A DNA stretch of 64,000 nt from UBA11986 sp031402435 (lineage in GTDB: Bacteria; Bacteroidota; Ignavibacteria; UBA10030; UBA6906): contig JANNSJ010000015.1 in NCBI GenBank assembly GCA_031402435.1, forward strand, positions 62,001-126,000, read 5' to 3'. Of this stretch, positions 17,570 through 26,544 are shown one piece after another. How positions within the stretch are numbered: position 1 is the first letter of the stretch; every line of letters begins with the position of its first letter. The position numbers and the translations under genes were made by a program. The notes beneath the pieces are model-generated. The model did not search any database. It was given only the letters and a program-made list of their open reading frames with translations, and was not told where the DNA came from.

Positions 17570-18436
17570 TTAACTCCACGCGTTCTTATGCTCCATCGCC
17601 CATTGTTCGAACGTTGTCGCGTCTTTGCCTGTAATATCTTCGAGCGTTGTTGCCACGTTTGCCGTCCACCCCTGCTTCACGATGTTGTTCAATTCCGTCA
17701 AGCTGTCCACCATCCATTGCGGCAAGCCCATGCCGAGCATCGATTGCCGGGCGGCGTCTTCGGGCACATCAACATACTCGACTTTTTTCCCGGCGACTTT
17801 TGACAGGGTCCCGGCGATATCGTGATCAGAAAGCGATTGCGGTCCGGTCAGTTCGTATGTCTTGCCCTCATGGCCTTTGCCAGTCAATACCTCGAACGCG
17901 ACTCCTGCAATATCGCGTGCAGCGATATAGGGAACCCTTCCAGCGCCATGCGAAACATGGAACTTTCCCTGTGTTTTGATTGACGCGCTGAAGTTATTGA
18001 GAATATTCTCCATGAAGAACGTTGGGCGGAGCATTGTCCAGGCCAGGCCTGATTCCTGAATATGTTTCTCAGCGTTTCCTTGCCATTGTGCAAGCGTGAT
18101 GTTCCCTCTCGGGTTGGCGCCCGTTGCAGAGAGACGGACGATGTGCGTCACGCCAGCTTTCTTTGCCCGATCAACGAGGTCGTTCGACATTTCCGCAAGC
18201 GTCGGGAGGAAGGGGGATAGCACAAAGATTTTGTCGATGCCCTTCAGTGCCGCATCGAAGGTTGCTGGTTTCTCGAAATCCGCTTCAACCCATTCCACGT
18301 TGGGAAGATTGAGCGATGCAACTTTCGCCTTCGAGCGAACCGCAGCCTTCACGTGCACGCCGCCTTGCGAAAACAATTTCACAAGATGACGGCCGATGTT
18401 TCCTGTTGAACCCGTAATGAAGATTGTTGCTGCCAT
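17570..18436 (-). CDS. NmrA-type NAD(P)-binding reductase
   Basis: 288 residues. The N-terminus has the glycine-rich Rossmann motif TGSTGNIGRHLVKLF (residues ~8-22), an NADPH-favouring basic stretch AVRSKAKV, and the family's WVEADFEKPATFDAALKG block. No catalytic YxxxK of classical SDRs was seen, as is normal for the NmrA/QorB/HSCARG branch, whose members reduce quinones or act as redox sensors. The start follows AAAGGAAAGAAT, a good ribosome binding site. A four-helix membrane protein gene lies just upstream on the same strand (24 bases), suggesting co-transcription. Substrate unknown. Confidence 0.85.
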   Translation of the reverse strand: MAATIFITGSTGNIGRHLVKLFSQGGVHVKAAVRSKAKVASLNLPNVEWVEADFEKPATFDAALKGIDKIFVLSPFLPTLAEMSNDLVDRAKKAGVTHIVRLSATGANPRGNITLAQWQGNAEKHIQESGLAWTMLRPTFFMENILNNFSASIKTQGKFHVSHGAGRVPYIAARDIAGVAFEVLTGKGHEGKTYELTGPQSLSDHDIAGTLSKVAGKKVEYVDVPEDAARQSMLGMGLPQWMVDSLTELNNIVKQGWTANVATTLEDITGKDATTFEQWAMEHKNAWS

Positions 18437-18460
18437 ATTCTTTCCTTTGGGATTAGAGAA

Positions 18461-18862
18461 TTATCGTTGGACAAATCGTGGAGTAATAAACGCCGCACAA
18501 ATGCCGGCGACGATGTGCATCGGAATCGTAAGTCCTGCAAAGTCCGTAGGCGTTGGAGTTCCATCGGGTAATGTCGGTCCGAGGGGAGCAAGGCAACTTA
18601 CAAGCGCAAGAAGAATTGCCGCGCCCGAGTACATGGCCGTGGCCCTTGCTGTGAATCGAGACAAACCGAAATACACCAACGAACCAATGACTAGGGGAAC
18701 GAGGCTCGCTCCCGTTATCGAGACAAAACTGATAACTTGTGGAATGCTAAATCCTGTTACGGCCGAATATGCGTAGCTGTAGATGTTGCTCACAATTGCT
18801 GCGACAATTCCAGCAACAAGTCCGCCCGTGAGGAATCTGGTTACCGGGAGTTTTATTTCCAT
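18461..18862 (-). CDS. Four-helix membrane protein (DUF6069-like)
   Basis: 133 residues with four predicted membrane helices: FLTGGLVAGIVAAIVSNIY, ISFVSITGASLVPLVIGSLV, MYSGAAILLALVSCLAPL and MHIVAGICAAFITP. The layout, and a TPDG-type loop before the last helix, fit the DUF6069 group of small membrane proteins. No function is known for that group. Located directly upstream of the NmrA-type reductase, probably in the same transcript. Confidence 0.65.
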   Translation of the reverse strand: MEIKLPVTRFLTGGLVAGIVAAIVSNIYSYAYSAVTGFSIPQVISFVSITGASLVPLVIGSLVYFGLSRFTARATAMYSGAAILLALVSCLAPLGPTLPDGTPTPTDFAGLTIPMHIVAGICAAFITPRFVQR

Positions 18863-19036
18863 AATGCGCTGTCTCTTTTGTTGTTATGTATGGGGGTTGT
18901 TGTGTACATGAAGAAGATCCTGCTATTGAGTTGAGATCACAAAGATGCATCTCGTTCTGTTCGCAGGTCCATCAATCGGAGACCATGTGTTTTACCAACT
19001 CAGAATCTGGACTGTGTGAATCAGAGGATCATGCTT

Positions 19037-19624
19037 CTACTTTGTCCCGAGAGCCTTCTCGATAGTGGAAGTCATCTCACTGGAAAGGGGCTTGACACCT
19101 GGATCGAACTTTCCGACAATATTACCCTTCCTGTCAACAAGGTACTTCTGAAAGTTCCACTCTACATCACCGGAGAATTGTGGATTAGTCTTGCTAGATG
19201 TAAGGAAACTGTACATCGGATGTTGATCCCCTCCCTTGACGGAGATTTTCGAGAACATATCAAATGTGACATCATACTTGGTCGTGCAGAAGGTCTTGAT
19301 CTCGGCATCCGTGTCCGGCTCCTGCTTGCCGAAGTTGTTGGCGGGGAACCCGAGGATCGTGAAGCCCTGATCCTCGTATTTGCGATAGAGCGTTTCAAGC
19401 CCTGCGTATTGGGGGGTATTTCCACATCTGGATGCGACATTTACGATGAGAAGGACTTTCCCTTTGTATGCAGAGAGCGGAGCATCCTTGCCGTCGATGG
19501 TCTTCATGGTGAAATCATATATACTCCTTGTCTCCTTATCTCCGGCGATGACTGTGCCAGTTACTATCGTCGTGAGAAGTGAACTCAGCAGTAGCACGGA
19601 CAGGGAAGAGAATGTCTGTTGCAT
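19037..19624 (-). CDS. Exported glutathione peroxidase-family thiol peroxidase
   Basis: 195 residues. An N-terminal signal peptide (SVLLLSSLLTTIVTGTVIAG) precedes a complete glutathione-peroxidase fold. The peroxidatic cysteine lies in NVASRCGNT (Cys67, so the cysteine rather than selenocysteine form), with the conserved Gln motif FPANNFGKQEP and the Trp motif WNFQKYLVD. Bacterial enzymes of this type usually take electrons from thioredoxin and reduce hydroperoxides (family knowledge). The signal peptide places it in the periplasm. A likely promoter lies just upstream. Single-gene unit. Confidence 0.92.
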   Translation of the reverse strand: MQQTFSSLSVLLLSSLLTTIVTGTVIAGDKETRSIYDFTMKTIDGKDAPLSAYKGKVLLIVNVASRCGNTPQYAGLETLYRKYEDQGFTILGFPANNFGKQEPDTDAEIKTFCTTKYDVTFDMFSKISVKGGDQHPMYSFLTSSKTNPQFSGDVEWNFQKYLVDRKGNIVGKFDPGVKPLSSEMTSTIEKALGTK

Positions 19625-19643
19625 GGGGTGATTCCTTCAATTT

Positions 19644-19673
19644 ATTATAATTGAGTGATGCTTACTATAACAA
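19644..19673 (-). promoter_or_regulatory. Probable promoter of the glutathione peroxidase gene
   Basis: On the minus strand, TTGTTA, an 18-base spacer and a perfect TATAAT, ending about 20 bases before the ATG at 19624. A short leader with GAAGGA as ribosome binding site follows. Confidence 0.45.
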
Positions 19674-19690
19674 CAAAGGGGGAAAATGGA

Positions 19691-19717
19691 AACGCCGGAC
19701 AAGCATCGTCCGGCGTT
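19691..19717 (-). terminator. Intrinsic terminator of the DUF4397 lipoprotein gene
   Basis: Perfect 10-bp stem AACGCCGGAC / GTCCGGCGTT with a 7-base loop, just after the stop of the minus-strand gene ending at 19732. It is followed in the minus direction by TCCATTTTCC, a short U-rich tail. Confidence 0.75.
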
Positions 19718-19731
19718 GAGCAGTTGGCTAT

Positions 19732-21018
19732 CTAGTTGTTGACGATAATCTGAGCACCAAGCGCCTGGGCACCTGTTGCACCAACAAAGCCCTTGGCAAA
19801 CACGGTATATATCTTGCCAGCCTGCAAGGCAATGTTCGGAAGCGGCAGAACAACAGTTGTTGTGCCCGCTAGTCGGACTTCAAGATTATAGGTCCCAGCA
19901 TCGAGTGGTGCGAATGCAGTAAACTGCTTGAATGCCCGGTTTCCAAAAACCACGGCTCCACCCTGTACGGCAACATCCACGGCCGGGGCATTGGGCGAGA
20001 GGTGCACGAATCGTACATGTGCCTTGCCTGCTGCCGGCGTTGCAAGATCATCCGTTAAGACAAGCGGGGCTATTCTTGACACACTGTCGCTGGCGAACAC
20101 GGAGTATGAAGTGCCACCAACCAGATCAAGCGTCGCGTTTATCACTGTCGTTGTCGTGCCGGTGACATTAACCTTGATGTTTCTCATCCCAGCCGCGGCA
20201 CTCAGGTACGGAGTGTTGTTGGGATATGTGAGATTCGTTCCTGCAACTGTTCCGTCAACAAGAAGGTCAACCCCGGGCGCGTTAGGTGAAGTGTGAACCG
20301 TCATTACACGTGCGAGGGGGACCTTGTTGACGAGAACCTGAGCACCGAGCGCTTGCATTCCAGTACCATTCAAGAAGCCCTTTGCGAATATTGTGTAAAT
20401 GCCACCCTCGGCAACTGTGACTGGAGGCAGTATCAGGACAACGTTGGATGTACCCGCTGCACGCACTTCAAGGTTATACGTTCCGGTGTTAAGTGGGGTA
20501 AATGGTGTATTTCCCTTGAACGACACGTTTGCAAAGACAACAGATCCTCCAACTAGAGCGATGTCAACCGGAGGAGCATTGGGGGATAGATGTGCAAACC
20601 GCACATGCCCTTTCCCTGCCGCCGGCGAAGTGAGGTCGTCTGTCAGAACGAGAGGACTGATCTTCGAAACAGAGTCGACAGCGAAGACAGAGTAGTTTGT
20701 GTTGGCAGCAATGTTCAGATTGGCATCAATGACGACGGTCGATCCACCGCTGACGCGAATTTTCAGGTTCCGGGTTCCTGCAGGAGCAGTGAGGTAATCG
20801 GTGCTACCCGGGAATGATAGGTTCGTCCCGACGACGACATTGTCAAGGAGCAGATCAACTGCAGGCGCATTTGGTGAAGCATGTATTGCAGTTATTTTTC
20901 CCGTTCCACTTGGCGTTGGGGTTGGGGAAACCGAATCTTCACTATCATTACAGCCAACAAAAGTCAGTGTGCTGGCAGAAAGTGCAAGAAGAACTGCGAA
21001 GAGCTTGTTGGAACGCAT
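19732..21018 (-). CDS. DUF4397-repeat surface lipoprotein (copy 1)
   Basis: 428 residues from the ATG at 21018, which follows TAAGGAGGTAGTA, an ideal ribosome binding site. Lipoprotein signal MRSNKLFAVLLALSASTLTF-VG-Cys. The mature part is two tandem units of about 200 residues, each with two HxSPNAPxVD motifs (AIHASPNAPAVDLLLDN, AHLSPNAPPVDIALV, VHTSPNAPGVDLLVD, VHLSPNAPAVDVAVQ), which define DUF4397. The fold is beta-rich and the family is a common envelope component without a known role. The gene is divergent from a second DUF4397 protein at 21288 and has a close paralogue at 40264-41550. Confidence 0.88.
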   Translation of the reverse strand: MRSNKLFAVLLALSASTLTFVGCNDSEDSVSPTPTPSGTGKITAIHASPNAPAVDLLLDNVVVGTNLSFPGSTDYLTAPAGTRNLKIRVSGGSTVVIDANLNIAANTNYSVFAVDSVSKISPLVLTDDLTSPAAGKGHVRFAHLSPNAPPVDIALVGGSVVFANVSFKGNTPFTPLNTGTYNLEVRAAGTSNVVLILPPVTVAEGGIYTIFAKGFLNGTGMQALGAQVLVNKVPLARVMTVHTSPNAPGVDLLVDGTVAGTNLTYPNNTPYLSAAAGMRNIKVNVTGTTTTVINATLDLVGGTSYSVFASDSVSRIAPLVLTDDLATPAAGKAHVRFVHLSPNAPAVDVAVQGGAVVFGNRAFKQFTAFAPLDAGTYNLEVRLAGTTTVVLPLPNIALQAGKIYTVFAKGFVGATGAQALGAQIIVNN

Positions 21019-21143
21019 TACTACCTCCTTATGTAGAAGTTGTGGGTTGTGGGTTGGTGATTGGTAATTCATTGTCGAGTAGTTAGTCGGCTATGAACCT
21101 TGTGAAATACAGAACTCACCGCTAATAACAGCGGCGTTTGTAG

Positions 21144-21197
21144 GGAAGTTCCGTTTTGTACGATTTATTCTTTTCATTCGACCAGCACGGAACTTCC
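21144..21197. promoter_or_regulatory. Inverted repeat flanking TTTTGTACGATTTA between divergent DUF4397 genes
   Basis: An 11-base inverted repeat, GGAAGTTCCGT (21144-21154) and ACGGAACTTCC (21187-21197), encloses the sequence TTTTGTACGATTTA. The 16-mer CGTTTTGTACGATTTA (21152-21167) recurs exactly at 43119-43134, next to another promoter. A shared regulator site is inferred; no protein is identified. Confidence 0.4.
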
Positions 21198-21287
21198 GGA
21201 ACGTTGGCGGGTGTTACAAAGCCGTCCGATCGCTCTCAGGCGATCAAATCAACTCAATCCAATTCACTTATTTTATAGGAGGTAGTT

Positions 21288-23078
21288 GTGAAGAACGCAA
21301 AACTGCTACTGTGGGCAAGTCTGTTGTTTTTTGGTACCATGGCACATGCTCAGACGGCACGTCTGCAAGTGATCCATAATGCTTCGGATCCTGTCGCTGA
21401 TTCCGTAGATGTGTATGTGAACGGCACGCGGTTGCTGGACAATTTCCGGTTCCGCACTGCAACGCCATTCATTAATGTCCCGGCCGGAGTACCTGTGAAC
21501 ATCGGTGTGGCGCCTGCCAACAGCATTTCTGTGCAGGACACCATCAAGAATTTCCGGGTGTCGTTTGTCCAAAACAGGAAATACGTTGCGATTGCTAATG
21601 GGGTATTGTCCACAAACGGTTTTGCTCCCAATCCCAACGGTCGCAACATAACGTTCACGTTGTTTGCTTCCGACAACATGCGCGAGACCGGTTCATCACG
21701 TTACATGGTTGATTTGAATGCGTTCCACGGTGCAACCGATGCCCCAACCGTTGACGTAGTCCTGCGAGGCCAGAACACGCCTCTGATCAACAACGCCACC
21801 TATGGGGATTTCTCGGGGTACAAAAGCGTCTATCCCTCTTCGTATGTTCTCGACGTGACTCCGGGGAATGATAATCGCACAATCGTCGCATCGTTTCGCG
21901 CCAACCTGACGGGACTCCGTGGTGGGGCAGCTGTCGTGTTTGCTTCAGGGTTTCTGACCCCTTCAGCCAACAGCAATGGCCGTCCGTTCGGACTGTTCGC
22001 AGCGCTTCCAAATGGGACCGTGGTCGAACTGCCGAAAATTACCACTGCACGTCTGCAGGTGATTCATAACGCCGCCGATCCGGCAGCAGATTCGGTTGAC
22101 GTGTATGTGAACGGGACCCGCTTGCTGGACAATTTCAAGTTCCGTAGTGCAACACCGTTTATCGATGTTCCAGCTGGAGTGCCCGTGAACATCGGTGTGG
22201 CAGGGCCCAATAGCATTTCAGTGCAGGACACGATCAAGAATTTTGTCGTCACCTTCACCGGTGCGAAAACATACGTCGCGGTTGCCAACGGCGTGCTCAA
22301 CCCGTCGCAATTCGCGTCCAACCCAAATGGCAGGAGCATTGCTTTTACTCTGTTCGCCAGGGATGGTATCCGCGAGCGGGGTGTTGTGCGATTTCTAACG
22401 GATTTGATTGTCGTCCACGGTTCGACTGATGCGCCAACGGTTGATGTGAAGGTGCGTGGATTGAACTTCCTGCCGCTGGTGAACAATCTGATGTATGGTG
22501 ATTTCTCGCACTATCTCAGCGTGCCGCCGATTCGTTATACACTGAATATCACACCGGGAAACAGCAATACGGTGGTTGCTTCGTTCGTTGCCGACTTGCG
22601 CGGATTAGGTGGAGCGGCAGCGGTGGTGTTTGCTTCAGGCTTCCTGGATCCATCTAACAACCAGAATGGTCCGGCGTTCGGTCTCTTCGCAGCATTGCCA
22701 AACGGACAAGTGGTTGCGCTGCCGCTAGCATCAGCAACGTCGGGTCCACTTGAGGGCGATGAACACATCGCACTCTCGAAGAATGGCGAAGAGGAATTCG
22801 GATTGAATGTGCCAGAGGAATTTGGTCTCGCGCAAAACTATCCAAACCCCTTCAACCCTTCGACAACGATCAGCTACGCTCTCCCCAATCCGGAGTTCGT
22901 ATCGTTAAAGGTATACAACATGCTCGGACAGGAGATGGCAACATTGGTGAACGAGCAGAAGGCAGCGGGTCGGTACACAGTGAATCTCGATGCGTCGGGA
23001 TTTGCGTCCGGCACCTACCTCTATCGGCTCCAGGCCGGGAGTTTTGTCGAAACGAGGAAACTCTCCGTGTTGAAGTAA
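21288..23078 (+). CDS. DUF4397-repeat protein exported by T9SS
   Basis: 596 residues from a GTG at 21288, preceded by ATAGGAGGTAGTT. Signal peptide (LLLWASLLFFGTMAHAQ). Two tandem ~220-residue halves nearly repeat each other (ARLQVIHNASDPVADSVDVY and ARLQVIHNAADPAADSVDVY; FHGATDAPTVDV and VHGSTDAPTVDV), each covering two DUF4397-type motifs. The end is a full type IX sorting domain (LAQNYPNPFNPSTTISYALP ... GQEMATLVNEQ ... ASGTYLYRLQAGSF ... KLSVLK). So the same domain is presented here by T9SS and, in the divergent neighbour, on a lipid anchor. A strong terminator follows. Confidence 0.9.
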   Translation: MKNAKLLLWASLLFFGTMAHAQTARLQVIHNASDPVADSVDVYVNGTRLLDNFRFRTATPFINVPAGVPVNIGVAPANSISVQDTIKNFRVSFVQNRKYVAIANGVLSTNGFAPNPNGRNITFTLFASDNMRETGSSRYMVDLNAFHGATDAPTVDVVLRGQNTPLINNATYGDFSGYKSVYPSSYVLDVTPGNDNRTIVASFRANLTGLRGGAAVVFASGFLTPSANSNGRPFGLFAALPNGTVVELPKITTARLQVIHNAADPAADSVDVYVNGTRLLDNFKFRSATPFIDVPAGVPVNIGVAGPNSISVQDTIKNFVVTFTGAKTYVAVANGVLNPSQFASNPNGRSIAFTLFARDGIRERGVVRFLTDLIVVHGSTDAPTVDVKVRGLNFLPLVNNLMYGDFSHYLSVPPIRYTLNITPGNSNTVVASFVADLRGLGGAAAVVFASGFLDPSNNQNGPAFGLFAALPNGQVVALPLASATSGPLEGDEHIALSKNGEEEFGLNVPEEFGLAQNYPNPFNPSTTISYALPNPEFVSLKVYNMLGQEMATLVNEQKAAGRYTVNLDASGFASGTYLYRLQAGSFVETRKLSVLK

Positions 23079-23108
23079 AGCTGGATACCCAGCGGATCAA
23101 GAATGACA

Positions 23109-23132
23109 GAAGGGGCTTCGGCCCCTTCTTTT
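23109..23132 (+). terminator. Strong intrinsic terminator with UUCG tetraloop
   Basis: Perfect 8-bp stem GAAGGGGC / GCCCCTTC closed by a TTCG tetraloop and followed by TTTT. It lies 30 bases after the stop of the DUF4397-T9SS gene and just before ldh. Confidence 0.92.
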
Positions 23133-23160
23133 ATGTACCGTAGAAAGGAGTAATAGCATC

Positions 23161-24120
23161 ATGAATGGAAGTTCCAACACAAATCGGAAAATCGGTCTCG
23201 TCGGGACAGGACTGGTTGGGTCATCGTTCGCGTATGCACTGATGATTCGTAGGGTTGCGAGTGAGTTGGTCCTGGTAGATGCCAACAGTGAAAAAGCGCT
23301 TGGCGAGGCAATGGATCTCAATCATGGTCTTTCGTTCACACGACCGATGAGAATCACGGCCGGGGGTTTCAGTGATCTTGCAGGTGCACACGCGGTTGTC
23401 ATTGCCGCCGGCGCATCACAAAAACCGGGAGAGACGCGTTTGGATTTGCTTGCGCGCAATGCGGCAATCTTCCGTGACATCGTCCCGCAGGTAGTCAAGC
23501 ACAACCCGGAAGGGATTATCGTCATCGCAACAAACCCAGTTGATATTTTGACATATGTGTCGATGCAGGTATCAGGTTTGCCGCCCGGCAAGGTCATTGG
23601 ATCAGGAACAATCCTTGACACGTCCCGTTTCCGCTTTCTCCTCGGTCAATACTATCAAGTGGACACAAGGAGCGTTCATGCGTATATCATCGGGGAACAC
23701 GGCGATAGCGAACTGCCTGTTTGGAGCCTTGCCAACATCGGCGGAGTGAGGCTTCAGGAGTTTGCTCCGATGAAGAACAAGCAGTATATCCAGAGTGATT
23801 TGGACAGCATTTTTGTACAGGTGCGCGACGCAGCGTATGAAATCATCAAGCGAAAGAATGCGACGTATTACGCGATCGGACTTGGTCTTGTGACCATAGT
23901 CGAGGCGATCGTTGGCGACTATCGAAATGTCATGTCGGTATCAACACTGATGACGGGACACCATGGAGTTTCTGAAATGTGTCTCAGCCTTCCCTGCATC
24001 GTTGGTGCGAATGGCGTCGAGGATGTTCTCGCCCTCAACCTGAGTTCTGAAGAAGAGCTGGGATTCCGGACCTCGGCCGACAAATTGAAATCAACCCTCA
24101 AAAACATCCGACAACATTAG
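23161..24120 (+). CDS. ldh: L-lactate dehydrogenase
   Basis: 319 residues. Interconverts pyruvate and L-lactate with NAD(H) in the cytoplasm. Visible features are the dinucleotide motif GLVGTGLVGSSFAYAL (~12-27), the acidic NAD-binding residue in LVLVDAN, the substrate-specificity loop GASQKPGETRLDL (~85-97) where Gln rather than Arg marks lactate over malate dehydrogenase, ATNPVDILTY, and the catalytic His in EHGDSE (~180). Length is normal. The ribosome binding site is GAAAGGAG. A DoxX-type membrane protein gene follows after 18 bases, behind its own AGGAG, and is probably co-transcribed. Confidence 0.93.
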   Translation: MNGSSNTNRKIGLVGTGLVGSSFAYALMIRRVASELVLVDANSEKALGEAMDLNHGLSFTRPMRITAGGFSDLAGAHAVVIAAGASQKPGETRLDLLARNAAIFRDIVPQVVKHNPEGIIVIATNPVDILTYVSMQVSGLPPGKVIGSGTILDTSRFRFLLGQYYQVDTRSVHAYIIGEHGDSELPVWSLANIGGVRLQEFAPMKNKQYIQSDLDSIFVQVRDAAYEIIKRKNATYYAIGLGLVTIVEAIVGDYRNVMSVSTLMTGHHGVSEMCLSLPCIVGANGVEDVLALNLSSEEELGFRTSADKLKSTLKNIRQH

Positions 24121-24138
24121 GAGAGGGAGGGAAACGGT

Positions 24139-24630
24139 ATGAGAAGAGTCAATGGCATGTTCGAAAGGATAGACACCCGCATTACGGGCTTGATGGCTCA
24201 ACATGGTTTGCTACTCCTGCGAGTGAGTGTAGGCCTTGTCTTCCTGTGGTTTGGCTTCCTCAAGTTTTTCCCGGGTCTCAGCCCCGCCCAGAATCTCGCT
24301 ACACGGACCATGGATATTCTTGCATTCGGCCTTATACCATCGCAGACTTCCATAATCATTCTTGCGGCCTGGGAGGTCATAATCGGTGTCGGTTTGCTCT
24401 TTGGCCTTTTCATGCGTGCTACGCTTCTCCTGCTGTTTCTTCAGATGCTCGGAACTATGACACCCCTTTTTCTTTTTTCCGGCGAGATTTTCTCTCATGT
24501 CCCTTACGCACCAACGCTGGAGGGACAGTATATTATCAAGAATATGGTTCTCATCAGTGCCGGCATAGTGCTCGGCTCAAGTGTCCGTGGTGGAAAGATC
24601 GTGGCGAACGCTGAAAGCGTTCCCGCCTGA
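24139..24630 (+). CDS. DoxX/DUF417-type membrane protein
   Basis: 163 residues with four membrane helices (LLLLRVSVGLVFLWFGFLKF, SIIILAAWEVIIGVGLLFG, TLLLLFLQMLGTMTPLFLF and KNMVLISAGIVLGSS). The 'RxxxGLVFLWFGFLKFFPG' opening is typical of DoxX-like and RclC/DUF417 proteins, some of which work with thiol or quinone redox partners. No catalytic residue is identifiable. Placed 18 bases after ldh. Confidence 0.75.
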   Translation: MRRVNGMFERIDTRITGLMAQHGLLLLRVSVGLVFLWFGFLKFFPGLSPAQNLATRTMDILAFGLIPSQTSIIILAAWEVIIGVGLLFGLFMRATLLLLFLQMLGTMTPLFLFSGEIFSHVPYAPTLEGQYIIKNMVLISAGIVLGSSVRGGKIVANAESVPA

Positions 24631-24673
24631 TGTCACTCCGAATCAGAATGCAATTACCGGCTACAGATTATTT

Positions 24674-24752
24674 CATGATGGAAGCGGATTCCCATTTGAG
24701 ATTTGATTACGTTAAAGAGGGTCTTGCTGTATTGTCAGGGACGTATCGCTTA
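24674..24752 (+). pseudogene. Short remnant of a CIA30-family gene
   Basis: About 80 bases that match the N-terminal part of the broken CIA30 gene at 33097: TTTGAGATTTGATTACGTT here against TTCGAGATTTGATTACGTT there, flanked by TGATGG...TCCCATT and TCAGGG...GTATCG. Too short to encode anything. Confidence 0.75.
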
Positions 24753-24880
24753 AGCATTCCATGGCGCGCCCCGCCTCCGGGATAAGAAGACAAACGGCCG
24801 ACCGGGGTTGTATCTTCACTTGTACCGCAGATTTTTTATTGCTCTGAGTCTTCACCTCATTTCAACGAAAGGACCTATTC

Positions 24881-25231
24881 ATGCATAATTTCACAATCTC
24901 CCTGCAGGCTATTGTTGCCGCATCAGTTTTCTTCGTCTGGGTGGTTCGCTATACCAACATAGTGCAGGAATTCAAGCACTACCAGTTGCCCGACTGGTTA
25001 CGAGACCTTGTTGGCATTTTGAAACTTACCTTCTCGTTAATGATGTTGATCGGGATTGAGCATCCGCCACTTGCGGTGTTGGGTGGCGCCGGAATCGCCA
25101 CCCTGATGGGATCAGCGGTCGTGATTCATCTGCGGGTGAAGAACCCGGTGTTCAAGATGTTGCCCGCTCTGACATTACTGGTGTTGTCAACGGTTATCGC
25201 CTTGATCAACTATCGGTTGATGGCTGAATAG
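24881..25231 (+). CDS. DoxX-like small membrane protein
   Basis: 116 residues with four membrane helices, a 'VVRYTNIVQEFKHYQLPDWLRDLVGILKL' style N-terminal half (split by a helix boundary near RYTN) and the end NPVFKMLPALTLLVLSTVIA. It belongs to the DoxX-like family of small quinone- or stress-linked membrane proteins of unknown biochemistry. It starts after GAAAGGACC. The 3' half is duplicated, in decayed form, at 26548-26700, and in both places it is followed by the start of a photolyase reading frame. Confidence 0.75.
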   Translation: MHNFTISLQAIVAASVFFVWVVRYTNIVQEFKHYQLPDWLRDLVGILKLTFSLMMLIGIEHPPLAVLGGAGIATLMGSAVVIHLRVKNPVFKMLPALTLLVLSTVIALINYRLMAE

Positions 25232-25345
25232 CAAGACCCGCTTTGAAATGTTCTGATAACGTCGTAGATGATTTCTCCGCCGGTCATTGCACACCCTCGA
25301 CTCCTATGGCAAATCCCAAAATCCTGAGACTTCTCAGCGCTGAGA
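25080..25345 (+). repeat. Diverged direct repeat, left copy (doxX 3' end plus phr 5' end)
   Basis: This segment covers the 3' half of the DoxX-like gene, the following spacer and the first codons of a photolyase gene (ATG at 25306, product MANPKILRLLSAEKNGANFL, then stop). It is repeated in the same order at 26545-26815. Matching stretches include ATCTGCGGGTGAAGAACCCGG, trimmed here to its core, and CAACTATCGG(T/C)TGATGGCTGAA. Confidence 0.85.
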
Positions 25346-25490
25346 AGAATGGAGCGAACTTCTTGTAGCGGACCGCAACGTTCCGTCCCAAAGGTCTGCC
25401 AGGCAGATTGTAGTAGTATTGTGTTTTGACGTTTCATTCCTCTGTATTCGATGGAATGGCGGGAAATAAAACTAAGTATGAGAAAACAAT

Positions 25491-26060
25491 ATGAACAACC
25501 TGTTGATAATAGCACATCCTGATAAACATAGTTTTTGCTACAACGGTATCTTCAAAACAATTTACGATACCCTAATTGACAACAATGAGAATGTTGATAT
25601 CATAGACTTGTATGAAGACAAATTCAATGTATTCGGAGATGAAGCAAAATCAAATCTATACAAAGACCTGATTACCAAATCCAATCGCATTTACATTATT
25701 TCGCCAGTCTGGTGGTTCAGATGTACACCATTATTGGAATCATTTTTCGACCAGGTACTCAGTCCGGGATTTGCATATGAGTTTATCCCAGTTACCAAAT
25801 CATTAGGTATTCCTAAGCCGTTTTTGAAAGACAAAGCAGTAAGAACCTATCTAACGCATGGTGCCCCGGCATTGCCCGTTCTTACGCTTTACGTTAACTC
25901 TGTAAAACTTAGACTTGTAATGGGGGTTTATTCCTTTGTGTTTGGGTGGTTCAGAACTACAACACGGCAATTCTGGTCTGTACCTTTCGTCTCCGACGAT
26001 ACAAGAAGGAAATATCTAAGGAGAGTTGTCAAAGACATTGAAAAAGATCTCAAACGGTGA
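25491..26060 (+). CDS. Flavodoxin-fold NAD(P)H-quinone oxidoreductase
   Basis: 189 residues. The N-terminus MNNLLIIAHPDKHSFCYNG is the FMN-binding opening of the KefF/MdaB/NQO1-type family, and 'SPVWWFRCTPLLESFFDQV' matches the family's second cofactor loop. Expected to transfer two electrons from NAD(P)H to quinones in the cytoplasm. The DNA is clearly richer in A+T than its surroundings, and codon use differs (many AAA, ATA and TTA codons). Together with the following DoxX-like gene, which overlaps it by 4 bases (ATGA-type coupling through GTGAATATG), it forms a foreign-looking pair inserted between the two copies of a direct repeat. Confidence 0.85.
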   Translation: MNNLLIIAHPDKHSFCYNGIFKTIYDTLIDNNENVDIIDLYEDKFNVFGDEAKSNLYKDLITKSNRIYIISPVWWFRCTPLLESFFDQVLSPGFAYEFIPVTKSLGIPKPFLKDKAVRTYLTHGAPALPVLTLYVNSVKLRLVMGVYSFVFGWFRTTTRQFWSVPFVSDDTRRKYLRRVVKDIEKDLKR

Positions 26061-26446
26061 ATATGCTCTTAAGAATGTTTTTGCAAATGGTGTTTCCTAA
26101 TACCGTGTTGATGTACTTACTTTATGTTGTTATCTCTATTTCGAGTATATCCTTTTTGATATATGGAATCAGCTATTTTGTAACTCCGCATATGAAGGAA
26201 GAATTCAAACGCTTTGGGTTAGAAAAGTACGGATTACTTGCGGCAGTATTGGAGATACTCGGGGCAATTGGCTTAGTGATAGGATTAGCAATCAACCCCA
26301 TTCTGTTGATTTCCTCAGGTGGTCTTGCTGCTCTAATGCTTATGGGACTGATTGTAAGGATAAAAATTAGAGACAGGATTTCGGTCTCTTTGCCGGCTTT
26401 TCTTTTTATGCTATTGAACTCATATATATTCTTTACGTCGTTATAG
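26057..26446 (+). CDS. DoxX-like membrane protein of the inserted cassette
   Basis: 129 residues with four membrane helices (LLYVVISISSISFLIYGISY, LLAAVLEILGAIGLVIGL, ILLISSGGLAALMLMGLIV and LPAFLFMLLNSYIFF). The 'EEFKRFGL' segment after the first helix is typical of DoxX-like proteins. A+T-rich like the oxidoreductase gene it overlaps. The annotated start (GTG at 26057) overlaps the preceding stop; an ATG three codons later is also possible. The pairing with a quinone oxidoreductase supports a shared redox role (inference). Confidence 0.75.
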   Translation: MNMLLRMFLQMVFPNTVLMYLLYVVISISSISFLIYGISYFVTPHMKEEFKRFGLEKYGLLAAVLEILGAIGLVIGLAINPILLISSGGLAALMLMGLIVRIKIRDRISVSLPAFLFMLLNSYIFFTSL

Positions 26447-26544
26447 AGACGTAGACAAAAACCATCGTTTATCAACAGCGAGCAGCAAATCTGGTGCAAG
26501 AACGGCAGCGTGAGTTCGAAGGCGCCACTTCCCGGCCACGCCTC